A stretch of DNA of 6,505 nt from Lachnospiraceae bacterium (GTDB taxonomy: Bacteria > Bacillota > Clostridia > Lachnospirales > Lachnospiraceae), in NCBI GenBank assembly GCA_016282215.1, contig JAEEKC010000006.1, positions 1 through 6,505 of the forward strand. The letters run 5' to 3'. The first letter of the stretch is position 1; each line of letters starts with the position of its first letter. A program made the translations under genes and the position numbers. Shown here one piece after another: positions 1 to 6,449 of the stretch. A model generated the notes under the pieces. It made no database searches and was not told the origin of the DNA. It worked only from the letters and a program-made list of their open reading frames with translations.

Positions 1-1
1 G

Positions 2-3000
2 GCTGAGGACGAAGAGAATACGGGGAGTGAAGAGGATAGTATCGCAGAAAAAGAAGACGAAGAAAGCAGTGAGGAGGAAGCAGAGGATTATCCTGCTTTT
101 GAAGAGACGGTAAGGATCGATGGCGTAAAGATCACAGTCCGTGCGGAAGAAGGGGTATTTCCGGAGGATGCCTCGCTGTCTGTAAAGAAGGTGACAAGTA
201 CACAAGAGAAGAAAGCAAAGGAAGCGGTGGAAGAAGAACGCGATGAGGATCATACGGTTGCCGTTTCCTATACTTATGATATCAAGGTACTGGATGCAGA
301 CGGTGAAGAGATCCAGCCGGCAGATGAGAGCAGGGTGAAGGTATCTTTCTGCATGGAGGAAGCGGAAGATGATAACCTGACGGCAAATGTTTACCATATC
401 ACAGAAGAGAACGACGGTGAACTGGTCGCAGAGAAGTTGGATACAGAGAACGAAGGGGATACCGTAATCGCCGAGACGGATGGTTTTTCTCTGTATACTG
501 TGGAATTTACCTATGAAGAAAAGCAGTATGTGCTGCAGGGCAATAGTGAGGTGGAATTGGCAGAAATCCTGAAGGCAGTCGGGCTTTCCGGTGATGTGAC
601 CAAAGTAACCGTGAGCGACAGTACTCTGTTTTCTGCTGAAAAGGATACGGATGGTGCGTGGATCGTTGCGGCACATAAGGCTTTCAGTTCGGAAGAATGG
701 ATGAAAGTCACGATCAATGGGGTGGTGTATGAGATCGTTGTGACGGATGATCAGAATAGCAATTCTTTGACGCATGTCACCTACCTCGATGCATCGGGGA
801 ACACACAGACCGCTGACAATCCAACGGCAGTTACAAGCGGGATGCAAGAATTAGGCGAGGCTGGAGAAACAACATGGTATGTGGTTAACAGCAATGTTAC
901 CATTAGCCGGGAATTAAAGATTTTAGGTACTGTCCACCTCATCCTGATGGACAACAAAGAATTGGTCATTAATAACAGTAACGCATCAGCTACTAATGGT
1001 TATAACAGCATCTACATGGATAACGGCTCTTCGCTGACCATCTACAGCCAGAGCATAGGCAATAACATGGGAAAACTAACGGCTTCGACAACAGATGGAA
1101 GTTTTGATGTTAAAAGCCTGACCATCAACGGAGGACAGATTTCTGTTACAGGCCCTAACTACGGGGTCTATATAAATAATGGCGGCAGCATGATTGTAAA
1201 CAATGGTCATGTGACAATCACCAGTACGGGTGCTTATTCTGATGCTATCAATAAAACGAATTTACTTCATACTAACGGCGGCACGGTGATAGCAAATGGT
1301 ATTGACATCAGTAAGGCGAATCCGACTGTTACTGCTCCGACACCCAGGACACTGGTTTACACAGGTTCAGCACAGGAACTTGTGACGGCAGGCGCGACCA
1401 CCCATGGCACGATGATATACAGCGCCGATGGCTCGAATTATTCCGAGACAATTCCAACAGGAACGGAAGCTGGAACATACACCGTTTATTACAAGGTCGA
1501 AGAGGGCACGACATGGAATGCGGTTGCACCGCAGATAGTCTCGGTGACTATCAAGCAAGGGACTTCTTATGTGAATGCTGAAGGTGAACAGCAACTGAAT
1601 GTGGATGCAGTGAGCGTTTCAGGCTCTGAAAACTGGATAGGTGAAAACAATCAAACGAAATGGTATGTTGTTGCAGGCACTGTGTCCTTCAGCCGATTAT
1701 TAAAAATCCAGGGCGATGTCAACCTGATTCTGGCGGACAATGCTGAAATGACCATTACAGATAGGGACTACGGCATTTTTTTGGAAGATAATTCCTCACT
1801 TTCTATCTATACCCAGAGCCATGGAGAAAACAAGGGAAAGCTGACGATTACATCGGGTGAAGGTATCGCCGTTCGTAATAGCAGTCTGACCATCAACGGA
1901 GGAAATATATCCGTCACAGCGTCTAATTATGGCGTCAATATTGATTCCGATGGCAGCTTGACTGTCAATAACGGCGATTTGACTATTTCCAGCGCTAATG
2001 TGAAAGCTATCTATGGCCTGAGCAGATACACTTATAATGGCGGAACGGTACGTTTGTATGATAATACCTCCTCGGTGCATCAAGCAGCCTATGTTAATGC
2101 GGCCGGGGAACAGCAGGCGAGCGTTAATGCTACAATCGTCGATAATCGCAATCTTGGTAGGTCGGGTCAGACGACATGGTATTTTGTGAACGGTGATATT
2201 GCTTTTTATAGTCATTTAAATATCTCGGGCGCAGTCAACCTCATAATCGCTGACGGAAAGGAACTGACAGTTAATTCTCCAAACACTGACTGCGGCATCT
2301 ATATCCAGGATAATTCCTCACTGAATATCTACACCCAGAGCCACGGCGAAAGCAAGGGGAAACTGACGGTATCGTCGGGGAATTTCGGTGTAAGTATGGT
2401 TGGAAACAGTAACCTGACTATCAATGGCGGACTCATATCTGTTACCAGCAGAGGATATCAGAGAGTTGGTGTATATTTTGGCGATAATGGCAATGGCAGC
2501 ATGACAATCAATAATGGCGATGTTACCATTACCAGCCGGCAGGATTATGCGGTTGTGTCTAGCGATATGGCTAAAGTCACTAAAAACGGCGGTAAGTTGG
2601 TGTTGAATGACATCGGTGTTATTAATGATAATGTCTCCTATCTTGATGCTTCCGGCGTTTCTCGGAGTCACAACGTAATAGTCTTGCAAAATACTAGTGA
2701 AAATATAGGCTCTAGCGGAGAGACTTGGTATGTCGTTAGGGGGAATACTACTTTTGATCATAGAATATCTATTATCGGCAATGTCAATCTCATTCTGGAA
2801 GACGGAGCAGTAATGAGCATTGAAGATGCTTTGGAGGTCTACAGTATCTATTTGAATGAAGGTTCATCGCTGACAATCTATAGTCAGAGCACAGGCGATA
2901 ACCAGGGAAAATTGACGACAACAGGGGTCATAGGCATTGTTAAAGGTAACAGTAGCCTGACCATCAATGGCGGCGAAATAACTGCAACGGGCGGCGATAA

Positions 3001-4447
3001 TGATACCGCTTTTTACATTAAAGGCGCAATGACCATCAACGGTGGTCGAGTTACAGCAACTGGCGGCACGCGTACAACGGATAATACCAAAAAGGCTGCT
3101 ATCTATTTCCCGAACGGCGGTACACTTACGCTCGGCTACAATTCGGCGAATGACTTCATTCAGATAAACGGTATCGAGAATAATGATGCAAATGATACTC
3201 CGGGAACAGTGAATGTCAAGAGCGGGCAGACACTGACCGACGGGGCGAATAATGCCTATACCGGTACGCTGACCGCAGAACAGCAAACGGTGCTCAGCGG
3301 TAAGAAACTCGTTCCGGCGTATTCTGTCGATATAGCCGAAAGCACCGGTGGAACCGTAACGGTGGATAAACAGGCATTTGCGTTTGATGCTGCTGAAAAG
3401 ACGGTAACATTGACGATTGCACCAGATAACGGATATCAACTGGATTCGCTTACCGTAGCAAAGACAGGTGATGCGAACACAATCATATCGGTTAATGGTA
3501 CAGGTAATACCCGGACTTTCACTATGCCGGATTATAATGTTATTGTGACAGCAACATTTAAGGCGGACTCAGAGCCTGTCTTTAATAATCACGCCCTGCT
3601 TCTTACCGGACAGGTTGGTGTACAGTTCTTCCTGAAACTGCCGGCAGGAAAGACGTCAGCAGATTACGAAGGAAGTTATGTGACATTTTCCGGGCAGGGA
3701 ATAAACAGTTCGACACACTATAATATTCCTGCAAGTACGGCGGTGATCAACAGTGTAGATACGGGAAAATATCTGTTTACGGTTAATATCACTTCCATAC
3801 AGATGGCGGATAAGATCACACCGACTTTCCATTACACAGAGAATGGGCAGGAGAAGACGGTTGTTGGCGCTGCTTATTCGGCAGAGGACTATATCAAATG
3901 GGCAGTAGCGGATGATAATGTGACCGGAAAGAATCTTGATATCGTTAATGCATTGGCTGATTATGGTCATTATGCCCAGATTTACTTATCAGAGCAAAAC
4001 GGATGGACTATCGGGACAGATCATGCAGAAATGGTAACACATACTACAAACTCTTATGATTATGTTGCGATAAAAAGTGCGGTAATTAATGACGCAATTC
4101 AGACTACGAAGGGGGCAAATGTTACCGGTGTCAATTACAGATTGTATTTTGACGATACTTTGGCAATATGTGTCGCCCTTACTCCGGCAAGCGGTGTAAC
4201 TTTGAATTCCGTTATACTTGATGGTAATGCAATCACACCGGCAAGATCCGGCGATCAATACCTTGTGATGATTAACGATATAAGTGCGACGAATCTTACA
4301 GACTCTCACACCATCACAGCAGGCGGGACTACAGTGACGGTATCTGCGATGTCGTATGTTTACGGTATTTTGAATTCAGGATCAAATAATAAAGGTAAGG
4401 ATCTTGTCTGTGCTCTTTATAACTACGCACAGGCTTGCAGACAATAA
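2..4447 (+). CDS. Large secreted beta-repeat surface protein, 5' end missing
   Basis: The frame is open from the first complete codon at base 2, so the gene begins upstream and the signal peptide is not visible; 1481 residues remain. Numbered from base 2, residues 1-29 are an acidic Glu/Asp/Ser linker. Residues 30 to about 175 form a module I recall from clostridial surface proteins, and about 177-250 a small second module. Four homologous beta-rich repeats follow (257-437, 521-688, 695-871, 878-1059), with an MBG-like Ig-type insert at 440-519 (YTG, IPTGTEAGTYTVYYKV). Residues 1107-1189 resemble a divergent InlB B-repeat (GGTV, GYQLDSL, FTMPDYNVIVTATF). Residues 1190-1481 match the style of a C-terminal domain common on Lachnospiraceae surface proteins (VQMADKIT, ADYGHYAQ, NGWTIGTD, LYNYAQA). 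There is no LPXTG motif or C-terminal membrane anchor. Secretion, and a role in adhesion or glycan binding, are inferred from family style. It ends 23 bases before a peptide gene and is probably co-transcribed with it. Confidence 0.85.
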   Translation, partial: AEDEENTGSEEDSIAEKEDEESSEEEAEDYPAFEETVRIDGVKITVRAEEGVFPEDASLSVKKVTSTQEKKAKEAVEEERDEDHTVAVSYTYDIKVLDADGEEIQPADESRVKVSFCMEEAEDDNLTANVYHITEENDGELVAEKLDTENEGDTVIAETDGFSLYTVEFTYEEKQYVLQGNSEVELAEILKAVGLSGDVTKVTVSDSTLFSAEKDTDGAWIVAAHKAFSSEEWMKVTINGVVYEIVVTDDQNSNSLTHVTYLDASGNTQTADNPTAVTSGMQELGEAGETTWYVVNSNVTISRELKILGTVHLILMDNKELVINNSNASATNGYNSIYMDNGSSLTIYSQSIGNNMGKLTASTTDGSFDVKSLTINGGQISVTGPNYGVYINNGGSMIVNNGHVTITSTGAYSDAINKTNLLHTNGGTVIANGIDISKANPTVTAPTPRTLVYTGSAQELVTAGATTHGTMIYSADGSNYSETIPTGTEAGTYTVYYKVEEGTTWNAVAPQIVSVTIKQGTSYVNAEGEQQLNVDAVSVSGSENWIGENNQTKWYVVAGTVSFSRLLKIQGDVNLILADNAEMTITDRDYGIFLEDNSSLSIYTQSHGENKGKLTITSGEGIAVRNSSLTINGGNISVTASNYGVNIDSDGSLTVNNGDLTISSANVKAIYGLSRYTYNGGTVRLYDNTSSVHQAAYVNAAGEQQASVNATIVDNRNLGRSGQTTWYFVNGDIAFYSHLNISGAVNLIIADGKELTVNSPNTDCGIYIQDNSSLNIYTQSHGESKGKLTVSSGNFGVSMVGNSNLTINGGLISVTSRGYQRVGVYFGDNGNGSMTINNGDVTITSRQDYAVVSSDMAKVTKNGGKLVLNDIGVINDNVSYLDASGVSRSHNVIVLQNTSENIGSSGETWYVVRGNTTFDHRISIIGNVNLILEDGAVMSIEDALEVYSIYLNEGSSLTIYSQSTGDNQGKLTTTGVIGIVKGNSSLTINGGEITATGGDNDTAFYIKGAMTINGGRVTATGGTRTTDNTKKAAIYFPNGGTLTLGYNSANDFIQINGIENNDANDTPGTVNVKSGQTLTDGANNAYTGTLTAEQQTVLSGKKLVPAYSVDIAESTGGTVTVDKQAFAFDAAEKTVTLTIAPDNGYQLDSLTVAKTGDANTIISVNGTGNTRTFTMPDYNVIVTATFKADSEPVFNNHALLLTGQVGVQFFLKLPAGKTSADYEGSYVTFSGQGINSSTHYNIPASTAVINSVDTGKYLFTVNITSIQMADKITPTFHYTENGQEKTVVGAAYSAEDYIKWAVADDNVTGKNLDIVNALADYGHYAQIYLSEQNGWTIGTDHAEMVTHTTNSYDYVAIKSAVINDAIQTTKGANVTGVNYRLYFDDTLAICVALTPASGVTLNSVILDGNAITPARSGDQYLVMINDISATNLTDSHTITAGGTTVTVSAMSYVYGILNSGSNNKGKDLVCALYNYAQACRQ
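770..3178 (+). repeat. Four diverged ~170-180-residue beta-type protein repeats
   Basis: Copies lie at about 770-1312, 1562-2065, 2084-2614 and 2633-3178. Each begins with a YLDASG or YVNAAG-like strand, then has TWYVV or a variant, a strand of the type VNLILADG, an SSLTIYSQS segment followed by GKLT, the SLTINGG motif, and often a second NNG-x-VTI strand. The pattern suggests a stacked, solenoid-like beta fold, which is inference. Copies 2 and 3 are closest: 1788-1846 and 2310-2368 align without gaps at 50 of 59 bases. Copy 1 is separated from copy 2 by the MBG-like insert; the rest are nearly contiguous. Confidence 0.8.
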
Positions 4448-4459
4448 TAACAATAATAA
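4442..4459 (+). repeat. Tandem CAATAATAA x2 between stop codon and peptide RBS
   Basis: The nine-base unit CAATAATAA occurs twice in direct tandem, spanning the stop codon of the large surface gene (TAA at 4445-4447) and running to the AAGGAG ribosome binding site at 4458-4463. It may be a small slippage duplication. It supplies an AT-rich, probably unstructured translation start region for the next gene. No function is claimed. Confidence 0.6.
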
Positions 4460-4470
4460 GGAGATATATC

Positions 4471-4569
4471 ATGGAAAAGTATGAAGATTTGGAAATTGAA
4501 GTCATTGAGTTTGAAGAGGAGGATATTATCACGAACAGCCAGACCGGTGGGGAATGGATATCCGGGTGA
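4471..4569 (+). CDS. Short precursor-like peptide 1 (32 aa)
   Basis: Translation gives 32 residues starting MEKYEDLEIEVIEF and ending QTGGEWISG. The N-terminal two thirds is strongly acidic and lacks a signal peptide or membrane segment. An AAGGAG site at 4458-4463 stands 7 bases before the ATG. The product aligns without gaps to the peptide at 5325-5420 over the first 23 residues (17 identical), after which the two are unrelated. This pattern, a conserved leader followed by a variable short tail, is that of RiPP precursors, and a PqqD-like gene and an HprK-like kinase gene lie downstream. The tail has a Gly-Gly, one Trp and a penultimate Ser, which could be a phospho-acceptor; that is speculation. 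Two conserved peptides with good ribosome binding sites make a chance ORF unlikely. The chemical class is unknown. Confidence 0.8.
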   Translation: MEKYEDLEIEVIEFEEEDIITNSQTGGEWISG

Positions 4570-4576
4570 GTAGGTT

Positions 4577-5308
4577 ATGAAAAAAGCAACATTAACTGTA
4601 TTGTATCTGTCGGTTATGTTTATGATGGGCGGCTGCGGGGCATCGCGGAATACAGTGCAGGAAGAACCTGTTCAGCATATTGATAACGAATCTGCGGTTG
4701 CGGAAGTGAAGGCAGCCTCAACTACTCCGGCTACTGCAAATAATGAGCAGGATTTTAGTGCTTCGGATTTAACGAATCCGGAAGAGAAGGATTCATTATC
4801 CGAAACCGGTGGAGAAGCACTGGAGGTGGCTTTGGAAACGGAGAGTGGTAATTCGGATGATCCTGTAATACCCACGGAACCTGCAATTAGTGCAACGATC
4901 ACTCCGACAGAAAATCCTTCCGTAACACCGGAGCCTACGCTTACAGAGACTCCTTCGGCAACGCCGGCACCCACAAGGACAGATACTTCTTCAGTAACAT
5001 CGGAGCCTGCAAGGACAGAGGATCCTTCAGTAACGTCGATGCCTACTCAGAGAGAGAATCCTTCAACGACACCGACACCTATAAGGACTGAAGATCCTTC
5101 AGTTACACCGACACCTACACAGGCTGAGAGTCTTTCAGTAACACCGAAACCTACTCTGACAGAGAATCCCTCAGCAACGCCGAAACCTACTTTGACGGAT
5201 AAGCCTTCAGTAACACCAACACCTACTGTAACACCAATGGCTGCGCGCAGGACGGACGAAAAAACGTCCAACAACGGTGATGCGATACAGTTACCTGTGG
5301 CGCCGTAG
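4577..5308 (+). CDS. Pro/Thr-repeat lipoprotein with a C-terminal AIQLPVAP tail
   Basis: This encodes 243 residues. The N-terminus is a lipoprotein signal peptide: Lys2-Lys3, a hydrophobic stretch at 4-17, and a lipobox MGGC with Cys20 as the predicted lipidated residue; Met at -3 is acceptable but not classical. Residues 21-111 are low-complexity, Glu/Ser/Thr/Ala-rich. Residues 112-219 are nine 12-residue Pro/Thr/Ser repeats, which should form an extended, possibly glycosylated stalk from the membrane through the wall. Residues 221-235 are charged and polar. The protein ends DAIQLPVAP, nearly the same as the end of the peptide encoded just downstream. The start lies 7 bases after the stop of peptide 1, with only a weak AGTAGG-like site at 4569-4574, so translational coupling is plausible. 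No catalytic domain is seen. A cell-surface stalk presenting its C-terminal tail is my inference. Confidence 0.85.
   Translation: MKKATLTVLYLSVMFMMGGCGASRNTVQEEPVQHIDNESAVAEVKAASTTPATANNEQDFSASDLTNPEEKDSLSETGGEALEVALETESGNSDDPVIPTEPAISATITPTENPSVTPEPTLTETPSATPAPTRTDTSSVTSEPARTEDPSVTSMPTQRENPSTTPTPIRTEDPSVTPTPTQAESLSVTPKPTLTENPSATPKPTLTDKPSVTPTPTVTPMAARRTDEKTSNNGDAIQLPVAP
4910..5233 (+). repeat. Nine 36-bp repeats encoding a 12-residue Pro/Thr unit
   Basis: Nine in-frame units of exactly 36 bases encode the approximate consensus E-[ND]-P-S-V-T-P-x-P-T-x-T. Position 4 is Ser in every unit. Positions 1 to 3 and 8 to 12 vary between units, for example ENPSVTPEPTLT, EDPSVTPTPTQA and DKPSVTPTPTVT. 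The constant 12-residue phase without any indel suggests growth by unit duplication. Copy number is likely to vary between strains. Confidence 0.9.
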
Positions 5309-5311
5309 TGT

Positions 5312-5318
5312 AAGGGAG
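5312..5318 (+). promoter_or_regulatory. Ribosome binding site deciding the start of peptide 2
   Basis: AAGGGAG lies 6 bases before the ATG at 5325 but only 3 bases before the in-frame ATG at 5322, so 5325 is preferred. The stretch from TAAGG to ATGGAA resembles the corresponding region before peptide 1 (4457-4476), so the duplication that made the two peptide genes included the translation start region. Confidence 0.65.
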
Positions 5319-5324
5319 ATTATG

Positions 5325-5420
5325 ATGGAACCGTATGAAGAGTTAAAGATCGAAGTGATTGAATTTGATGAGGAAGATGTCATAACGGCAAGTGCTATAC
5401 AACTTCCTCTTGCACCGTGA
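5325..5420 (+). CDS. Short precursor-like peptide 2 (31 aa), ending AIQLPLAP
   Basis: The product has 31 residues, beginning MEPYEELKIEVIEF and ending TASAIQLPLAP; an ATG at 5322 would add one Met. It is a paralogue of the peptide at 4471-4569: the motif EVIEFxEEDxIT is shared and the tail differs. The start of the leader, Y-E-x-L-x-I, recalls the YxxPxL motif of lasso peptide leaders that PqqD-type proteins bind, but the Pro is missing. The tail has no Asp or Glu to close a lasso ring and no Cys. Its last eight residues match those of the lipoprotein encoded immediately upstream except for Leu/Val. It lies 16 bases after the lipoprotein gene and is followed by a hairpin, so it appears to close the first part of the transcript. 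It is a likely RiPP-like precursor or tag-donor peptide of unknown chemistry. Confidence 0.82.
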   Translation: MEPYEELKIEVIEFDEEDVITASAIQLPLAP

Positions 5421-5437
5421 TAAGCGGATGAAGGCTT

Positions 5438-5470
5438 GGCAGGTGGCTTTGGTCACCTGTCTGTTTGTTT
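5438..5470 (+). terminator. Hairpin with T-rich tail, possible attenuator before the kinase gene
   Basis: GGCAGGTGGC (5438-5447) and GTCACCTGTC (5452-5461) form a 10-bp stem containing two G-U wobbles around a TTTG loop, followed by TGTTTGTTT. The T-tract is interrupted by G, so termination is probably partial. Placed between the peptide genes and the enzyme genes, it would let more transcript cover the peptides than the enzymes, an arrangement usual for precursor peptides. It ends at the base before the kinase ribosome binding site. Confidence 0.55.
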
Positions 5471-5476
5471 GGAGGG
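5471..5476 (+). promoter_or_regulatory. Ribosome binding site of the HprK-like gene
   Basis: GGAGGG stands 6 bases before the ATG at 5483. It decides the start: an in-frame TTG at 5465 lies upstream of this site and has no site of its own, so the six extra residues it would add are rejected. Confidence 0.75.
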
Positions 5477-5482
5477 AAAAGA

Positions 5483-6184
5483 ATGTCCAAAACATTTTGT
5501 TTTGCCGGTATAGGAATCTCGATTTCTCCGATACATCAGACTGTTTATTCTTTTTGCTCAGGGTATGAGAGTGATGTATGCGCTGATTTTGCGGTAACGA
5601 CTACTATGTTAGATATTGCGTTTGAGTGGGGACGCTCTGAACAACAGGATGTTGCGGAAGCCTATCTGGAAACGCTGGCAGTATACCGCAAGATCGCAGA
5701 AAGAATGCCGGGATATGACACGATCCTTTTCCACGGATCCTGCGTGGCGGTAGATGGTGAGGGGTATCTTTTTACCGCAAAGAGCGGTACCGGGAAGAGC
5801 ACGCATACGGCGCTTTGGCGTAAACTTTTGGCAGATAGGGCGGTTATGGTGAATGACGATAAGCCGCTTCTTCATATCAACGAGAATGGATCGGTCATCG
5901 CATACGGTACCCCATGGGACGGGAAGCACAGGCTGAGCAATAACATAGCAGTACCCTTGAAGGCAATATGCATCCTGGAGCGGGCGGAGGAAAACAATAT
6001 AAAAGCGATAACAAAGCAGGAAGCGATTCCGATGCTGTACCAGCAGGCTTATCGCCCAATGGATACGGGAGCTATGCAACAAACGATCGCGCTGATCGAA
6101 CGACTGAATGTGAATTTTTACAGGCTGGGCTGCAATATGGATATCAGCGCTGCTGAGTTGTCTTACCATACGATGAAAGGATGA
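5483..6184 (+). CDS. HprK-related P-loop kinase, probable peptide or protein Ser kinase
   Basis: The product has 233 residues. A Walker A loop of the HPr kinase/PEP carboxykinase type lies at 99-108 (AKSGTGKSTH), preceded by FHGSCVAVDGEGYLF at 83-97. An acidic NDDK motif at 124-127 probably helps bind metal, and GTPWDGKH lies at 142-149. These features are typical of a shortened HprK-like family in Firmicutes. True HprK is usually about 310 residues with a separate N-terminal domain; here the first 80 residues do not resemble it. Relatives in the paeninodin type of lasso cluster (PadeK, ThcoK) phosphorylate the C-terminal Ser of the precursor, which is the best known parallel. The position between peptide genes and a PqqD-like gene fits that role, but peptide 2 has no C-terminal Ser, so the substrate here is open. 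The next gene starts 4 bases after its stop. Confidence 0.82.
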   Translation: MSKTFCFAGIGISISPIHQTVYSFCSGYESDVCADFAVTTTMLDIAFEWGRSEQQDVAEAYLETLAVYRKIAERMPGYDTILFHGSCVAVDGEGYLFTAKSGTGKSTHTALWRKLLADRAVMVNDDKPLLHINENGSVIAYGTPWDGKHRLSNNIAVPLKAICILERAEENNIKAITKQEAIPMLYQQAYRPMDTGAMQQTIALIERLNVNFYRLGCNMDISAAELSYHTMKG

Positions 6185-6188
6185 TGTT

Positions 6189-6449
6189 ATGAAACTGAAA
6201 AAAGGATTTATACCACATGAAACCGGCAGTGAATCACTGCTGATCCCAGCCGGAGGAGCAGGGTTTTCCGGCTTGGTAAAAGGGAATAAGACACTGGGCG
6301 CGATCCTGGATCTCCTGAAAGAAGATACTACTGAGGAGAAGATCGTAGCAGCAATGAAGCAGCGATTTGATGCTCCGGAGGATGTGATCGCTGCTGATGT
6401 GAAAAAAGCATTAACGGAACTTCAAAAGATCGGTGCTCTGGATGAGTGA
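6189..6449 (+). CDS. PqqD family protein, RiPP recognition element
   Basis: The product has 86 residues, the usual size of free-standing PqqD proteins. The layout fits the winged-helix RRE fold: strands around 16-20 and 26-30, a helix at about 34-44 after GNKT, a helix at 48-60 (TEEKIVAAMKQRF), and a long C-terminal helix at 64-82 holding the conserved Asp70-Val71 and ending LQKIGALDE. In known RiPP pathways such proteins bind the leader peptide and present it to the modifying or cleaving enzyme. The acidic leaders of the two upstream peptides are the obvious candidate ligands, by inference. The AAAGG ribosome binding site (6176-6180) lies inside the end of the kinase gene, and the following gene starts before this one stops, so the three are translationally linked. 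Confidence 0.85.
   Translation: MKLKKGFIPHETGSESLLIPAGGAGFSGLVKGNKTLGAILDLLKEDTTEEKIVAAMKQRFDAPEDVIAADVKKALTELQKIGALDE

Noticed and set aside
191..193. GTG as start of the large surface protein
   Set aside because: The frame stays open to base 2 with an acidic linker and domain sequence typical of the same protein, and there is no convincing ribosome binding site before 191, so the gene is cut by the window edge.
511..4532. Several reverse-strand open frames of 60-190 residues opposite the large gene
   Set aside because: They lie opposite a well supported coding frame, have no recognisable domains or ribosome binding sites, and those opposite the repeats recur because the repeats recur.
4556..4563. 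Palindrome GGATATCC at the end of peptide 1
   Set aside because: Eight bases with no loop cannot form a useful hairpin, and the match is explained by coding sequence.
4910..5233. 36-base repeats as a CRISPR array
   Set aside because: The units are contiguous without spacers, diverged, and in frame within a Pro/Thr-rich coding region.
4672..5274. Reverse-strand Val/Gly-rich frames opposite the lipoprotein gene
   Set aside because: Their GVGVTEG periodicity is simply the complement of the Pro/Thr repeat.
5286..5309. LPxAP at the C-terminus as a sortase signal
   Set aside because: No hydrophobic segment or basic tail follows the motif, which sits directly at the stop codon, and the protein already has a lipobox.
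5465..5467. TTG as start of the HprK-like gene
   Set aside because: It lies upstream of the GGAGGG site and within the tail of the hairpin; ATG at 5483 has ideal spacing.
5968..6156. 62-residue frame on the + strand inside the kinase gene
   Set aside because: It overlaps a clear kinase in another frame, has no ribosome binding site and shows no recognisable motif.
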